Part shown: positions 7,444 to 18,284 of the stretch, piece by piece
Position numbering within the stretch: position 1 is the stretch's first letter
How the letters are laid out: each line of letters starts with the position of its first letter
Assembly: GCA_012517815.1 (NCBI GenBank)
Contig: JAAYUF010000022.1
Coordinates: forward strand, 1-34,171
Length of the DNA: 34,171 nucleotides
Source of the DNA: Clostridiales bacterium
GTDB taxonomy: Bacteria > Bacillota > Clostridia > Christensenellales > Aristaeellaceae
Direction: 5' to 3'
Position numbers and translations under genes: made by a program
The notes under the pieces: generated by a model
Told to the model about the DNA's origin: nothing
What the model saw: only the letters and a program-made list of their open reading frames with translations
Databases searched by the model: none

Positions 7444-8469
7444 CTACGATTCTTTGCCGAAACCGCAGTTGGGGAAGGTGCATGCATCGCACGACAGGCA
7501 CAGGCCGCCGCACCCCAGCCGCACGATGTCCCGCTTGTCCATGGGCACGCCCGCCGCCACGCGGGGCAGGATCAGGTCAAACACAGTCGCCTTGGCGTAC
7601 ATCACACAGCCGGGCAGGCCCAAGATGGGCACGCCGTCGTCGAAATACCCCAGCAGGAGCATCGCGCCCGGGAGCACCGGCGCGCCGTAGGTGACGATGC
7701 GCGCCCCGCTTTGCCGGATAGCGGCCGGCGTGCAGTCGTCGGGATCCACGCTCATGCCGCCGGTGCAGAGGATCAGTCCGACCCGCTTGGCCCGCATGTC
7801 GTCGATGGCGGCCCGGATGTGCTCCACGGCATCGTCGGTAACCGCGTGGGCGACCGTTTGGATGCCGTAGGCCGAGAGCTTGGCCTCAACAACCGGCGTG
7901 AACCGGTCCTGTATGCGGCCGTGGAACACCTCGTTGCCGGTGGTCACAATGCCGGCGGTCATCGGCAGGAAAGGGGTGAGCGTCAGCAGCGGCTTGCCCG
8001 CGCCGATGGCCTCGGCTTCCTCAATCCGGCTTTTCGCAACCACCAGCGGGATCACGCGCGTGCCGCAGAGCTTGTCCCCGGCGCGCACCGCCGTGTTGGT
8101 GTGCCGCGTGGCGATCATGATCTCCTCCAGCGTGTTGATGGCCGCCAGGCGTTCCGTATCCACGGTGAACAGCCCGTCCCGCGTCGCGCTCAACTCCAGC
8201 TTGCCCTCGCGGATGTCCCCCGCGCGCATGTGTTCGTTTTGGCACAGCGCGCCCAGCCGAAGCGCCGCGTCGTTTTCGTGCAGGTGATCCTCATCCATCT
8301 CCCACACGAACAGATGATCCTTGCCCATGCTCAGCAGCATCGGGATATCCTCGGGGGTTACCACGTGTCCTTTGCGGAACTGCGCGCCTTTCCATTCCCC
8401 GGGCACGATGCGTGTCAGGTCGTGGCAGAGCACGTGGCCGACCGCCTGCGTGGTTTCGATGCGCCGCAT
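7444..8469 (-). CDS. MoeA-like molybdopterin-binding protein with Cys-rich C-terminus
   Basis: The 341-residue product contains a MoCF-biosynthesis (MoeA/MogA-type) domain: GIVTTGNEVFHGRIQD (about 176-191), LILCTGGMSVDPDDCTP (about 231-247) and the LPGCVMYAKATVFDLILP segment (about 285-302). MoeA-type proteins insert molybdate into adenylylated molybdopterin. The N-terminal half is a less typical domain, and the C-terminus ends in a cluster of five cysteines (CGGLCLSCDACTFPNC) that could bind a metal or FeS centre. No full-length classical MoeA is in the window, so this protein may fill that role in the operon; alternatively it is a regulator or cofactor chaperone. The ATG at 8469 has AGGAGG ten bases upstream. 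It is the first gene of the operon. Confidence 0.85.
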   Translation of the reverse strand: MRRIETTQAVGHVLCHDLTRIVPGEWKGAQFRKGHVVTPEDIPMLLSMGKDHLFVWEMDEDHLHENDAALRLGALCQNEHMRAGDIREGKLELSATRDGLFTVDTERLAAINTLEEIMIATRHTNTAVRAGDKLCGTRVIPLVVAKSRIEEAEAIGAGKPLLTLTPFLPMTAGIVTTGNEVFHGRIQDRFTPVVEAKLSAYGIQTVAHAVTDDAVEHIRAAIDDMRAKRVGLILCTGGMSVDPDDCTPAAIRQSGARIVTYGAPVLPGAMLLLGYFDDGVPILGLPGCVMYAKATVFDLILPRVAAGVPMDKRDIVRLGCGGLCLSCDACTFPNCGFGKES

Positions 8470-8502
8470 GGTCTCGGTTCCTCCTTTGGTTTCGGTGGGT
8501 TC

Positions 8503-8531
8503 ATTATAGCATGATTCTCTTAAAAGGACAA
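8503..8531 (-). promoter_or_regulatory. sigma-A promoter of the molybdenum operon
   Basis: On the minus strand TTGTCC (8526-8531) and TATAAT (8503-8508) are 17 bases apart. The -10 is perfect and the -35 has four of six consensus bases. The first ATG (8469) follows after a leader of about 30 nt. No other promoter of this quality is visible inside the operon. Confidence 0.75.
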
Positions 8532-8535
8532 CGCC

Positions 8536-8551
8536 ATGTCCCATGTGACAT
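8536..8551. promoter_or_regulatory. 16-bp near-palindrome, candidate operator
   Basis: ATGTCCCATGTGACAT reads almost the same on both strands (14 of 16 positions symmetric). It lies five bases upstream of the -35 element of the molybdenum operon promoter, where an activator or repressor would bind. It does not resemble the ModE box as I know it. The regulator is not in the window. Confidence 0.5.
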
Positions 8552-8577
8552 ACTTTTCTGCCTTTCAATTTGCTGTG

Positions 8578-9585
8578 TCAGGCAACCGGACGCGCGCGGG
8601 TTCCGCGCAGGATCCCCGTCCCCCATTCCACCAGCCGGTGGTACCCGATGCCAAGCGCCAGATTGCCCACGCACAGCAGCGCCCACGGGAGCGCAGCCTG
8701 TAGGCCCTGACGTTTCGCCAGCTCCACCATCCAGATGTTGAGCAGGTAGATTTCAAACGAGCTTTGCCCCAGCCACCGCAGCGGCGCGAAAACGGCGCGC
8801 GCCTTTTCCGCCTTGCCAAACGCCCATGCGAGGAAAACACACAGCCCGGGCGTCATCAGCAGGAACGGATACCAGTACATGCCGTAGGTGTTGAGCAGCT
8901 CGCGGTAACGCGTCTGGCACAGGAGCACGGCCGCAAGCCCAACGGCAAACGCCGCGGTATAAACCGCCCGCACGGCTCCCTTCCGGGCGCGCAGGCCGGG
9001 CCAATCCATTGCAAACGCCATCCCCAAAAGAAAAACGGGCAGGCGCGATACGCCCATCATCTGATCCAGCCCGACGCTTGCCAGCCCCGCGCCCAGCGCG
9101 AGCGCCAGGAGCAGCGCCAGCGCGTACAGCGTTCGGCGCGCCTTCGTGAGCGTCGCATAGCACGCCGGCGCGATCAGGATAAACAGAAACTGGCCGTTGG
9201 CAAACCAGTTGAACACTTTGGGCGTTTGCAGCCAGTAGCCGGTCATCGTCAGGTTGCCGGCGACGCCCCGGATCGCCTGCACGGTGGAAAGGCCGTAGGT
9301 AGGGTACATGACCGCCATCCAGAGGATCAGCACCGGCAGGTAGGCGGGCAGCACGCGCCACAGCCTGCGCGAAAGGTAGCCCCGCAGGTCGTCCGATCGT
9401 TGCAGCGAGCGGCACAGCCCCATGCCCATCAGAAAGAAGAAGATATCCACCCCGCCGTAGCCGAGCTGGCGGAAGAGGTCGGCCGAGCCGCCCAGCGTCA
9501 GTTGCGAATGAAAGAACACCACCCAGAGTATCGCCAGCCCCTTGAGCTCGTCGCGGTATCGGCTGACCCATGCCTGATGCTCCAT
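8578..9585 (-). CDS. integral membrane acyltransferase (acyltransferase family 3)
   Basis: The 335-residue product has around ten hydrophobic segments and the family pattern of membrane O-acyltransferases that modify sugars of cell-surface polymers. Landmarks are RYRDELKGLAILWVVFFHS (about 9-27, with the His of the family active site), the GGVDIFFFLMGMGL segment (about 44-57), and RLWRVLPAYLPV (about 73-84). Near the C-terminus FEIYLLNIWMV matches the last conserved stretch. The ATG at 9585 has GGAGG upstream. It is flanked by its own promoter and lies between the ATP synthase and molybdenum operons, with no glycan gene adjacent, so the substrate cannot be inferred. Confidence 0.85.
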   Translation of the reverse strand: MEHQAWVSRYRDELKGLAILWVVFFHSQLTLGGSADLFRQLGYGGVDIFFFLMGMGLCRSLQRSDDLRGYLSRRLWRVLPAYLPVLILWMAVMYPTYGLSTVQAIRGVAGNLTMTGYWLQTPKVFNWFANGQFLFILIAPACYATLTKARRTLYALALLLALALGAGLASVGLDQMMGVSRLPVFLLGMAFAMDWPGLRARKGAVRAVYTAAFAVGLAAVLLCQTRYRELLNTYGMYWYPFLLMTPGLCVFLAWAFGKAEKARAVFAPLRWLGQSSFEIYLLNIWMVELAKRQGLQAALPWALLCVGNLALGIGYHRLVEWGTGILRGTRARPVA

Positions 9586-9674
9586 ACCGTTTCTCCTCCG
9601 TCACGCGCGGCGCAGCCGCGTCCGTTCGGCTCCCCCGCGCGGCGCCGCGGGCCGCCATGGTTGCCGTCGGTATG

Positions 9675-9683
9675 AGTATAGCA
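9675..9683 (-). promoter_or_regulatory. extended -10 promoter of the acyltransferase gene
   Basis: On the minus strand TGCTATACT gives an extended -10 (TATACT at 9675-9680 with TG one base upstream). A weak -35 (TTGCCG) is 19 bases away, inside the ATP synthase terminator stem. The start codon at 9585 is about 80 nt downstream. Confidence 0.55.
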
Positions 9684-9727
9684 TAAAAACCGCCGCTTGC
9701 GGCAAGCGCGTCGCAGGTCGGCGGTTT
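9684..9727 (-). terminator. terminator of the ATP synthase operon
   Basis: 9687-9695 pairs with 9719-9727 (AAACCGCCG/CGGCGGTTT, 9 bp). The loop contains a second small stem around GCTTGC/GCAAGC. On the minus strand the structure ends in TTTTTA. It lies about 115 nt after the atpC stop. Confidence 0.7.
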
Positions 9728-9841
9728 GGGCGGCGGGGCGGCAACGGCGCTCGCGCTTGCGCGACCGTCGCGCATCGTGCGCCGTCGTTGATGAAACGGG
9801 TTTGCGCGTACTGGCCGGGCGCTGGTGAAACGGGCCTGCGC

Positions 9842-10261
9842 CTACTGGTTCACGCGGTGGTGCTGGCTTACGCGCAGGCGCGTCATCGCGCGCAGGAGCA
9901 TCGCCTGGTTCATGAGGTAGCTCTGGCGGTCCTGCTGCTGCAACAGGGCTTCGCGCGCCGCGCGTTCCGAGCGCTCGGCCCGCACGCGGTCGATATCTTC
10001 GGGCCATTCGGCGGATTGAAGCATCACGACTGTCTCGTCCTGGGTTACCGTCATGAAGCCGTCCGACGCGGCGGCCCAGCGGAGCACGCCCCGGCTGTCC
10101 CGGAAGGACATCTCCCCCTCGGTCAGGCCCACGACGGTCGGCGCGTGGTCGGCCAATACGCACAGCCGGCCGTCCGAGGCGCTCATGTCCAGCATATCCA
10201 CCTCGCCGCTGTAAAACTCGTGCTCCGGCGTGAGCACGCTCAGGTGAAACAGCTTGCCCAT
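9842..10261 (-). CDS. atpC: F-type ATP synthase epsilon subunit
   Basis: Epsilon is the small central-stalk subunit that couples rotation and can inhibit ATP hydrolysis. The 139-residue chain has the N-terminal beta-sandwich (FHLSVLTPEHEFYSGEVDML, about 5-24; GRLCVLADHAPTVVGLTEG, about 31-49) and a C-terminal helical hairpin rich in Arg, Glu and Gln (about 88-130). The ATG at 10261 is one base after the atpD stop codon. It is the last gene of the operon. Confidence 0.95.
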   Translation of the reverse strand: MGKLFHLSVLTPEHEFYSGEVDMLDMSASDGRLCVLADHAPTVVGLTEGEMSFRDSRGVLRWAAASDGFMTVTQDETVVMLQSAEWPEDIDRVRAERSERAAREALLQQQDRQSYLMNQAMLLRAMTRLRVSQHHRVNQ

Positions 10262-10262
10262 G

Positions 10263-14198
<3,936 letters not shown>

Positions 14199-14202
<4 letters not shown>

Positions 14203-14495
14203 AGCTCCTCCTCATCGTAGCGCGTCAGCATCTTGCGCACGTTCGTCAACTGTCCGCGCAGCGAGCCGTCGTAGGCGCGGCCGTTGATTTCCACGCGTAC
14301 GCCCGCGATCAGCGTTTGGTCGACATGGCTGCTAAGCGTCACGTGACAGCCCAGCAGCGCTTCAAAATGCTGCACAATCCTCTTGCGCGCCGCCTGCGAA
14401 AGCGGCATGCCCGAAACAACCCTGCCGCGCAGCAGCGTTTTGTCCCGTTCCTCGTTCGGGCTGGGGAGAATCCTGCCGGCGTCCTGCTCGCTCAC
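14199..14495 (-). CDS. atpH: truncated F-type ATP synthase delta subunit (C-terminal domain only)
   Basis: Only 98 residues are encoded, against about 175-180 for a normal delta subunit. What is present aligns with the C-terminal domain: VVSGMPLSQAARKRIVQHF (about 26-44), the VTLSSHVDQTLIAGVRVEI segment (about 52-70) and GRAYDGSLRGQL (about 72-83). The N-terminal six-helix bundle, which binds the alpha subunits, is absent. There is no room for it: the atpF stop is at 14499 and the start here is GTG at 14495, with AAGGTGG eight bases upstream. The overlap with atpA is ATGA. The C-terminal part is the one known to contact the b subunit, so it may still serve in the peripheral stalk. Confidence 0.85.
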
Positions 14496-14498
14496 GGC

Positions 14499-14981
14499 TC
14501 ATTCCACCTTTTTGAGGAAGTCTTCCACCAGTTTGGCGTGATCCTCCTGTTTCACTTCGCGGCGGAGAATCTTGCCCGCCAGTTCCACGCTCAGGCTGGC
14601 GACCTCGTCGCGCATCTCGTCTCGCGCGTTCTTGCGCATGAAATCCGACTCGGTGCGCGCCTGCCTGAGGGTGCGCTCCGCGTCGACATGGGCATCCTGC
14701 AAGATATGCTGCGCCTGCTCCTGTGCCTGCGCCACGCTTTGCGCCACAACGTCCGCCGCCTGCTTGCGGGCGGCCATGACCTCTTCCTGCACCTGATCCT
14801 GTTTGGCCCTGAGCTGGTCCTGCGCATCCTTCACGCCCTGCAATTCATTGGCGACGCCCGCGGTGCGGTTGTTCATGTACTTGCGAACAGGCCGATACAG
14901 CAAAAAGTACAGCGCGACCAGCAGGATCGCGGCATTGACGACATGCAGCAGGATGGACAGTGGGTTGAACATACCCTCCAC
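14499..14981 (-). CDS. atpF: F-type ATP synthase b subunit
   Basis: Subunit b is the peripheral stalk linking Fo to F1. The 160-residue chain has one N-terminal membrane helix (about 8-27, ILLHVVNAAILLVALYFLLY), the conserved RPVRKYMNNR, and a long charged helix rich in Ala, Gln and Glu. The C-terminus LAGKILRREVKQEDHAKLVEDFL (about 134-156) is the part that contacts delta. The start is GTG at 14981, with GGAGG eight bases upstream; an ATG at 14972 is badly spaced. The length is normal, so the missing delta domain was not fused here. Confidence 0.94.
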   Translation of the reverse strand: MEGMFNPLSILLHVVNAAILLVALYFLLYRPVRKYMNNRTAGVANELQGVKDAQDQLRAKQDQVQEEVMAARKQAADVVAQSVAQAQEQAQHILQDAHVDAERTLRQARTESDFMRKNARDEMRDEVASLSVELAGKILRREVKQEDHAKLVEDFLKKVE

Positions 14982-15016
14982 GCCTCATCCCTCCTTCTTC
15001 CTTCTCAGAACAGCCG

Positions 15017-15253
15017 TCACGCCTTGGCGCCCAGGATGAACACGATCAGGATGCCGACCAGCAGCGCGTACACCGCGCAGGTTTCCATCATGATCAGGCC
15101 GAACATCAGCGAGGAATTGATTTTTCCGGAGGCTTCAGGCTGCCGTGCGATCGCCTCCACCGCCTTGCCGGTCGCGTTTCCCATACCCAGCGCGGCGCCC
15201 GCGCCGCAAAGCGCGGCAATCCCAGCCCCGATGGCGATAATTCCCAATGTCAT
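15017..15253 (-). CDS. atpE: F-type ATP synthase c subunit
   Basis: The 78-residue c subunit forms the rotor ring in the membrane. It has two hydrophobic helices joined by the polar RQPE loop (37-40). The ion-carrying acid is Glu57 in MMETCAVY. The position matching the Na+-ligand Gln32 of Ilyobacter-type c subunits appears to be Met (GMGNATGK), so proton coupling is more likely than Na+, although only alignment by eye supports this. GAGAALGMGNATGKAVEAIA is the usual glycine-rich first helix. The ATG at 15253 has AAGGAGG seven bases upstream. Confidence 0.96.
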   Translation of the reverse strand: MTLGIIAIGAGIAALCGAGAALGMGNATGKAVEAIARQPEASGKINSSLMFGLIMMETCAVYALLVGILIVFILGAKA

Positions 15254-15319
15254 GACTATTCCTCCTTAACGATACGTCAGGCGTTGTTTATCCGTTACAC
15301 GCAACATGCGTGATAACGC

Positions 15320-15988
15320 TTATTCGATGGCTTCGCTGACATATACCAGCGTCAGCAATCCCAGCACGAAGGTCTGAATGCCCACATGCAGGACGTTGAA
15401 GTACGAGGCGACCACCGCCGGCAGGATGACAGGCGCCACCGCGTAAATCAGCTGCATGATGATGCCGCCCACCATGATGTTGGCAAAAAGTCGGATGGCG
15501 ATGGAGCAGGGCGCGATCAGATCGGTGAGGATGCGAATGGGCATCACGACCGGCGAGGGGTTGCACAGCCCCTGAATGCGTCCGCGGAGGCCGCCGCGGA
15601 ATTTCAAGCCGGTCACGTTTACGGTGACAAACGTGCAAAGGCCCATCGCAAACGTGCAGTTGATATCGTCCGTGGCCGGCGGCAGGCCGAAAAGCTCGAT
15701 GATGGTATTGCAGAACACGTAGGTCATCAGCGTCATGGATACCGGCGCCACAAAATCCGCCGCGTGGCCCACCTTGCCCTCCGCCCAGCGGTGCATGCCG
15801 TCCACCGCCATCTCCAGCACATTCTGCGCGCCTCTGGGCACGGGCTTCATCCGGCGCACCACCAGGAAATACAGGAGCGTAAGGCCTGTGAGCAGGATCG
15901 CCATGACGCACCAGGAAATGACGACCGAAAGGCCGACGTTGACGCCGAATACTTCAAACGGCGTCGGGAACAGGCTCACCTCGAGCAC
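15320..15988 (-). CDS. atpB: F-type ATP synthase a subunit
   Basis: Subunit a provides the ion half-channels beside the c-ring. The 222-residue protein has five to six membrane segments. The essential arginine is in SIAIRLFANIMVGG (about 162-175), and NVLEMAVDGMHRW (about 56-68) and LRGRIQGLCNPSPVVMPI match the conserved cytoplasmic parts. The start is GTG at 15988, immediately after the TAA of the upstream gene, with AAGGAGG eight bases before it. A 66-nt gap follows before atpE. Confidence 0.95.
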   Translation of the reverse strand: MLEVSLFPTPFEVFGVNVGLSVVISWCVMAILLTGLTLLYFLVVRRMKPVPRGAQNVLEMAVDGMHRWAEGKVGHAADFVAPVSMTLMTYVFCNTIIELFGLPPATDDINCTFAMGLCTFVTVNVTGLKFRGGLRGRIQGLCNPSPVVMPIRILTDLIAPCSIAIRLFANIMVGGIIMQLIYAVAPVILPAVVASYFNVLHVGIQTFVLGLLTLVYVSEAIE

Positions 15989-16267
15989 TTAGCGCGCCTC
16001 CTTCCGGGCTTCCCGATACAGCGGAATCAGTCCGCCGATCAGCGTGAGCGTAGATACGGCCACAAAGACCACCAGCAGCGGCAGCGAAACGAGCGCCAGC
16101 ACGATCAGCGCGCCGGCCCACAATCCCAGCTTGACCGGGAACAGCCAGCGCCTGGGCCGGTCGCCCAGCGAAGCCCGCCGCATCAGCCGGTTCTGCAGCA
16201 GGCCGAAGCCCAGCCCCGCCAGCGCGATCAGCCCGTAGCCCCACCACGTGACGCTTGAGAAATCCAT
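15989..16267 (-). CDS. small membrane protein at the AtpI position
   Basis: This 92-residue protein precedes atpB, where many bacteria encode AtpI or AtpZ, helpers in c-ring assembly or Mg2+ supply. It has three hydrophobic segments (about 10-26, 44-60 and 61-82) separated by a basic loop (RLMRRASLGDRPRRW) and ends in a charged tail. I cannot recognise a specific family signature in it; the AtpI-like role is inferred from position and topology. The ATG at 16267 has GGGAGG seven bases upstream, so I prefer it to longer in-frame starts. The stop codon abuts the atpB start, which indicates coupling. Confidence 0.72.
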   Translation of the reverse strand: MDFSSVTWWGYGLIALAGLGFGLLQNRLMRRASLGDRPRRWLFPVKLGLWAGALIVLALVSLPLLVVFVAVSTLTLIGGLIPLYREARKEAR

Positions 16268-16389
16268 GATCCAGCCTCCCCCGCCGCACCGGCATGCCAA
16301 GCCGGCCCGCTCTGTCAGCCCGAAATAGAAAATGCTTCGCAAGCAGGCGCCACCTCTTTGTGGCTGCCCGGTCAAGTCTCCACGGCGTC

Positions 16390-16418
16390 ATTTTACCTTT
16401 TTTTATCGGTCAACGCAA
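16390..16418 (-). promoter_or_regulatory. possible proximal promoter of the ATP synthase operon
   Basis: On the minus strand TTGCGT (16413-16418) and TAAAAT (16390-16395) are 17 bases apart, about 120 nt before the first operon gene. The -35 is poor. The strong promoter at 16898-16926 may instead drive the operon with a long leader. Confidence 0.35.
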
Positions 16419-16432
16419 CCAAAATACAGAGG

Positions 16433-16825
16433 CTATACGGAGGAGCCGACGATATTTTTCCTGTGGCAGGCAGGGCACGGGCACGGCGTGAGAAGCCGTG
16501 CCGCGCAAATGGCTGAAGCGGAGCGCGCGGATCGATCCGTGCCGGCAACGTCCGCCTCGCCGGGTCGGCCTTGCTGTTCTGTGACGGCTATCTTCCCAAT
16601 GGCTGTCGGCAGTCCGGCCGGCCGTACATACGGCCACGCCTGCGGACAGGCGGCCTCGCCCCCGCGGACCCGTTCGCCGGAAACTCGCGCATGCGCAGGC
16701 AGGCGACCGCCTGAGGCAAGGGCCGGGGCGAAAATTGGGAGCAGCAGAACCAAGCAAAAAAACCCGCACAGGCACGGACGGGCCAGTCGAATTTCCTGCC
16801 GACCGGCATTCACGATCCGTTCCAC
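16433..16825 (-). CDS. possible small secreted protein, unrecognised
   Basis: A 130-residue frame starts at GTG 16825, with AAGGA eight bases upstream and a near-consensus promoter about 70 nt further up. Residues 15-38 form a hydrophobic stretch (ARPCLCGFFCLVLLLPIFAP) ending in an Ala-Ser site like a signal peptide. The remainder is Ala-, Arg- and Pro-rich with no recognisable domain, and ends in CPCPACHRKN. A GC-rich hairpin (16480-16502) lies within it. This composition is also what a chance frame in GC-rich non-coding DNA would give, so the case rests on promoter, ribosome site and signal-like start. It might be only the leader of the ATP synthase transcript. Confidence 0.3.
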   Translation of the reverse strand: MERIVNAGRQEIRLARPCLCGFFCLVLLLPIFAPALASGGRLPAHARVSGERVRGGEAACPQAWPYVRPAGLPTAIGKIAVTEQQGRPGEADVAGTDRSARSASAICAARLLTPCPCPACHRKNIVGSSV

Positions 16826-16897
16826 GGCGCGTTTCCTTCTTTCTGCGAATCAGACTGGCTGTAAGCGTGACCGTCCGCTCTCGGCCGGTCACGGGTC

Positions 16898-16926
16898 ATC
16901 ATAGCACGACCGTTATGTGAAGTCAA
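16898..16926 (-). promoter_or_regulatory. strong sigma-A promoter upstream of the ATP synthase region
   Basis: On the minus strand TTGACT (16921-16926) and TATGAT (16898-16903) are separated by 17 bases. It matches the other promoters of this window closely. It reads toward the small frame at 16433-16825 and the ATP synthase operon. Confidence 0.7.
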
Positions 16927-17494
16927 CTCGGGGCAGGTTTTCCATTCGGTCGTGCGATGATCGGTTGAAAGACGCCCCGCAACAGTCATCCGTGCGCGTT
17001 TGTTGCCTGCGTCCAGGCGGGCGCAGGCGATGTCGATCCACCATGAGCACGCGGCCTTTTCAAATCCGCGCCCGGTCACCCTGCCGATGCCGGCGCACCT
17101 CTCAGGCCGATCCCGCCTTCAGACGGACGTTCCTCCCAAACAAACGGGCCCGGGTTCTTCCAGGACGCGGCGACCGCATCCTCCGCCGTACCATGCCTTT
17201 TGGAAAGGCAGTTTTTCCCCAAAGGCAGGCAGGGTAAACGGCGAGGGTTTCCCCGCCGACGGTATGGGTACGGAGCATGCGCCATACAAATGCCGGCGAA
17301 TTCCGGGCGATGCGGCGCCGGTTGCGCCATCGGCGGAACAAATGAGTCCCGTTTGGTACCGTCCGGCCGGGATACGCCGGCGCATGAGCGCGCGATTAGC
17401 CGCGCGATTAGCCGCGCGCTTTCGCGCAGGCAACAACGGTTGCCGGCTGCCGCCTGCCGTGCCCTCGCCTGCGTCGCGTCGGCTCTGCGGATGG
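16927..17494. other. 568-nt stretch without a recognisable gene
   Basis: Open frames occur on both strands but none has a ribosome site plus recognisable sequence. A 12-bp tandem repeat (17389-17412) and a small hairpin (GGCAAC/GTTGCC near 17424-17439) are the only structures I can name. It may hold the end of the DUF3795 transcript. Confidence 0.4.
17389..17412. repeat. two-copy 12-bp tandem repeat
   Basis: CGCGCGATTAGC occurs twice in direct succession (17389-17400 and 17401-17412) and is followed by a partial third start, CGCGCG. It lies about 80 nt downstream of the DUF3795 gene. Confidence 0.8.
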
Positions 17495-17767
17495 TTATCC
17501 GTTCTTCTGTTCGCGCGCCCATTCCTCGCAGCGCTCGATCCGGTCGCCCTCGTCCTTGGTGGCCGGGTCGAAGGCAAATTCGTGCAGCTGCTTGCAGGGA
17601 AACCGCTCGCAAAGCCCACAGTTTGCCTTGCCCTTTTCCTCGCAACAGTTCTTAACGGTGCATTTGGGTCCCCAGAAAGGCTTTTTGATGGCAAGACATC
17701 CCCCGCATTTCATGATTTCCCGCCATTTGCATTCGCTGCATAAAAGCCCGCATCTCGATTCGATCAC
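17495..17767 (-). CDS. DUF3795 Cys-rich protein
   Basis: The 90-residue product belongs to the DUF3795 type: short, with many cysteines in pairs. Visible are CGLLCSEC (about 6-13), KCGGC (about 20-24), the CTVKNCCEEKGKANCGLC segment (about 35-52) and FPCKQLHEF. The cysteine spacing suggests zinc or FeS binding, but no function is established for the family. The start is GTG at 17767, with AAGGAGG eight bases upstream; a longer frame reaching 17845 would run through the promoter and is rejected. The gene is monocistronic, with its own consensus promoter. Confidence 0.85.
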   Translation of the reverse strand: MIESRCGLLCSECKWREIMKCGGCLAIKKPFWGPKCTVKNCCEEKGKANCGLCERFPCKQLHEFAFDPATKDEGDRIERCEEWAREQKNG

Positions 17768-17816
17768 GGCACACGCCTCCTTGCGGCCTGCGGCGACGCC
17801 GCCAGCCCGTCCGCGT

Positions 17817-17845
17817 ATCATAGCAAAAAAAGCCTCGGGTGTCAA
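17817..17845 (-). promoter_or_regulatory. consensus sigma-A promoter of the DUF3795 gene
   Basis: On the minus strand TTGACA (17840-17845) and TATGAT (17817-17822) are 17 bases apart, with a T-rich spacer. The start codon at 17767 is about 50 nt from the -10. Confidence 0.85.
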
Positions 17846-18191
17846 TTCGCACGGGGCGTTCCTCGGGCGGGCGTTCGCCTGTCCGGGGTTGCCGATGCCT
17901 TGGCGGACCGACGGCCGTTCGTCACGGGCTGCGCCGGCTGTTCAACCTGTTGAGGGGAAGCCGACCGCCTTTTGATGCTTTCCCGGTAAAATAAAACCGG
18001 GAGCGCCCCGGCGCCGGATCCGAAAGCATGCGCCCGGCCGGAGGCGTAGCCCGAAGGGCTTTGCGGCGGGCGGCGTCGCGCAGGGCCGGGGTTTGATAAC
18101 GGCCTATCGCCGTTCACGGTTGCGGCCCGCCTGTCCAATACGGCCGACGGTTGCGATACCCATCCGCCGGCGCAGCCGGTGGTTCGGCCCG
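17846..18191. other. 346-nt stretch without a recognisable gene
   Basis: It contains a 7-bp hairpin TCCCGGT/ACCGGGA with an A-rich loop (17981-18002) and an AGCCC/GGGCT element near 18048-18060. No frame has a credible start or homology. No T-run follows the hairpin on either strand. Confidence 0.4.
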
Positions 18192-18234
18192 TTGGCAAAG
18201 GCCATGCCTTCAGGTGAAGCATGGCCTTTGCCAA
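18192..18234. repeat. large perfect inverted repeat downstream of glyQS
   Basis: 18192-18207 pairs with 18219-18234 over 16 bp (TTGGCAAAGGCCATGC and its complement). A one-base bulge and four further pairs continue toward a GG loop. No T-run follows on either strand, so this is not a textbook terminator. It lies about 50 nt after the glycyl-tRNA synthetase stop. Confidence 0.8.
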
Positions 18235-18240
18235 AGGTCT

Positions 18241-18271
18241 GCAGCCGCGCGGGCATCGCCCGCGCGGCTGC
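18241..18271 (-). terminator. 14-bp GC-rich hairpin after glyQS, probable terminator
   Basis: 18241-18254 pairs perfectly with 18258-18271 (GCAGCCGCGCGGGC and its complement, 3-nt loop ATC). It starts 13 nt beyond the stop codon. On the minus strand it is followed by AGACCTTTGG, so the U-tract is poor. Confidence 0.55.
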
Positions 18272-18284
18272 GTGTGGTTCGGCG

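Noticed and set aside
5777..7690. Plus-strand open frame of 637 codons
   Set aside because: It is opposite modC, modB, modA and the molybdopterin-binding gene and is rich in His, Arg and Gln as expected of an antisense frame.
15017..15253. Sodium-coupled ATP synthase
   Set aside because: The glycine-rich helix lacks the Gln equivalent to residue 32 of known Na+ c subunits, and the Ser/Thr pattern after the acid differs. Alignment by eye only, so this is a weak rejection.
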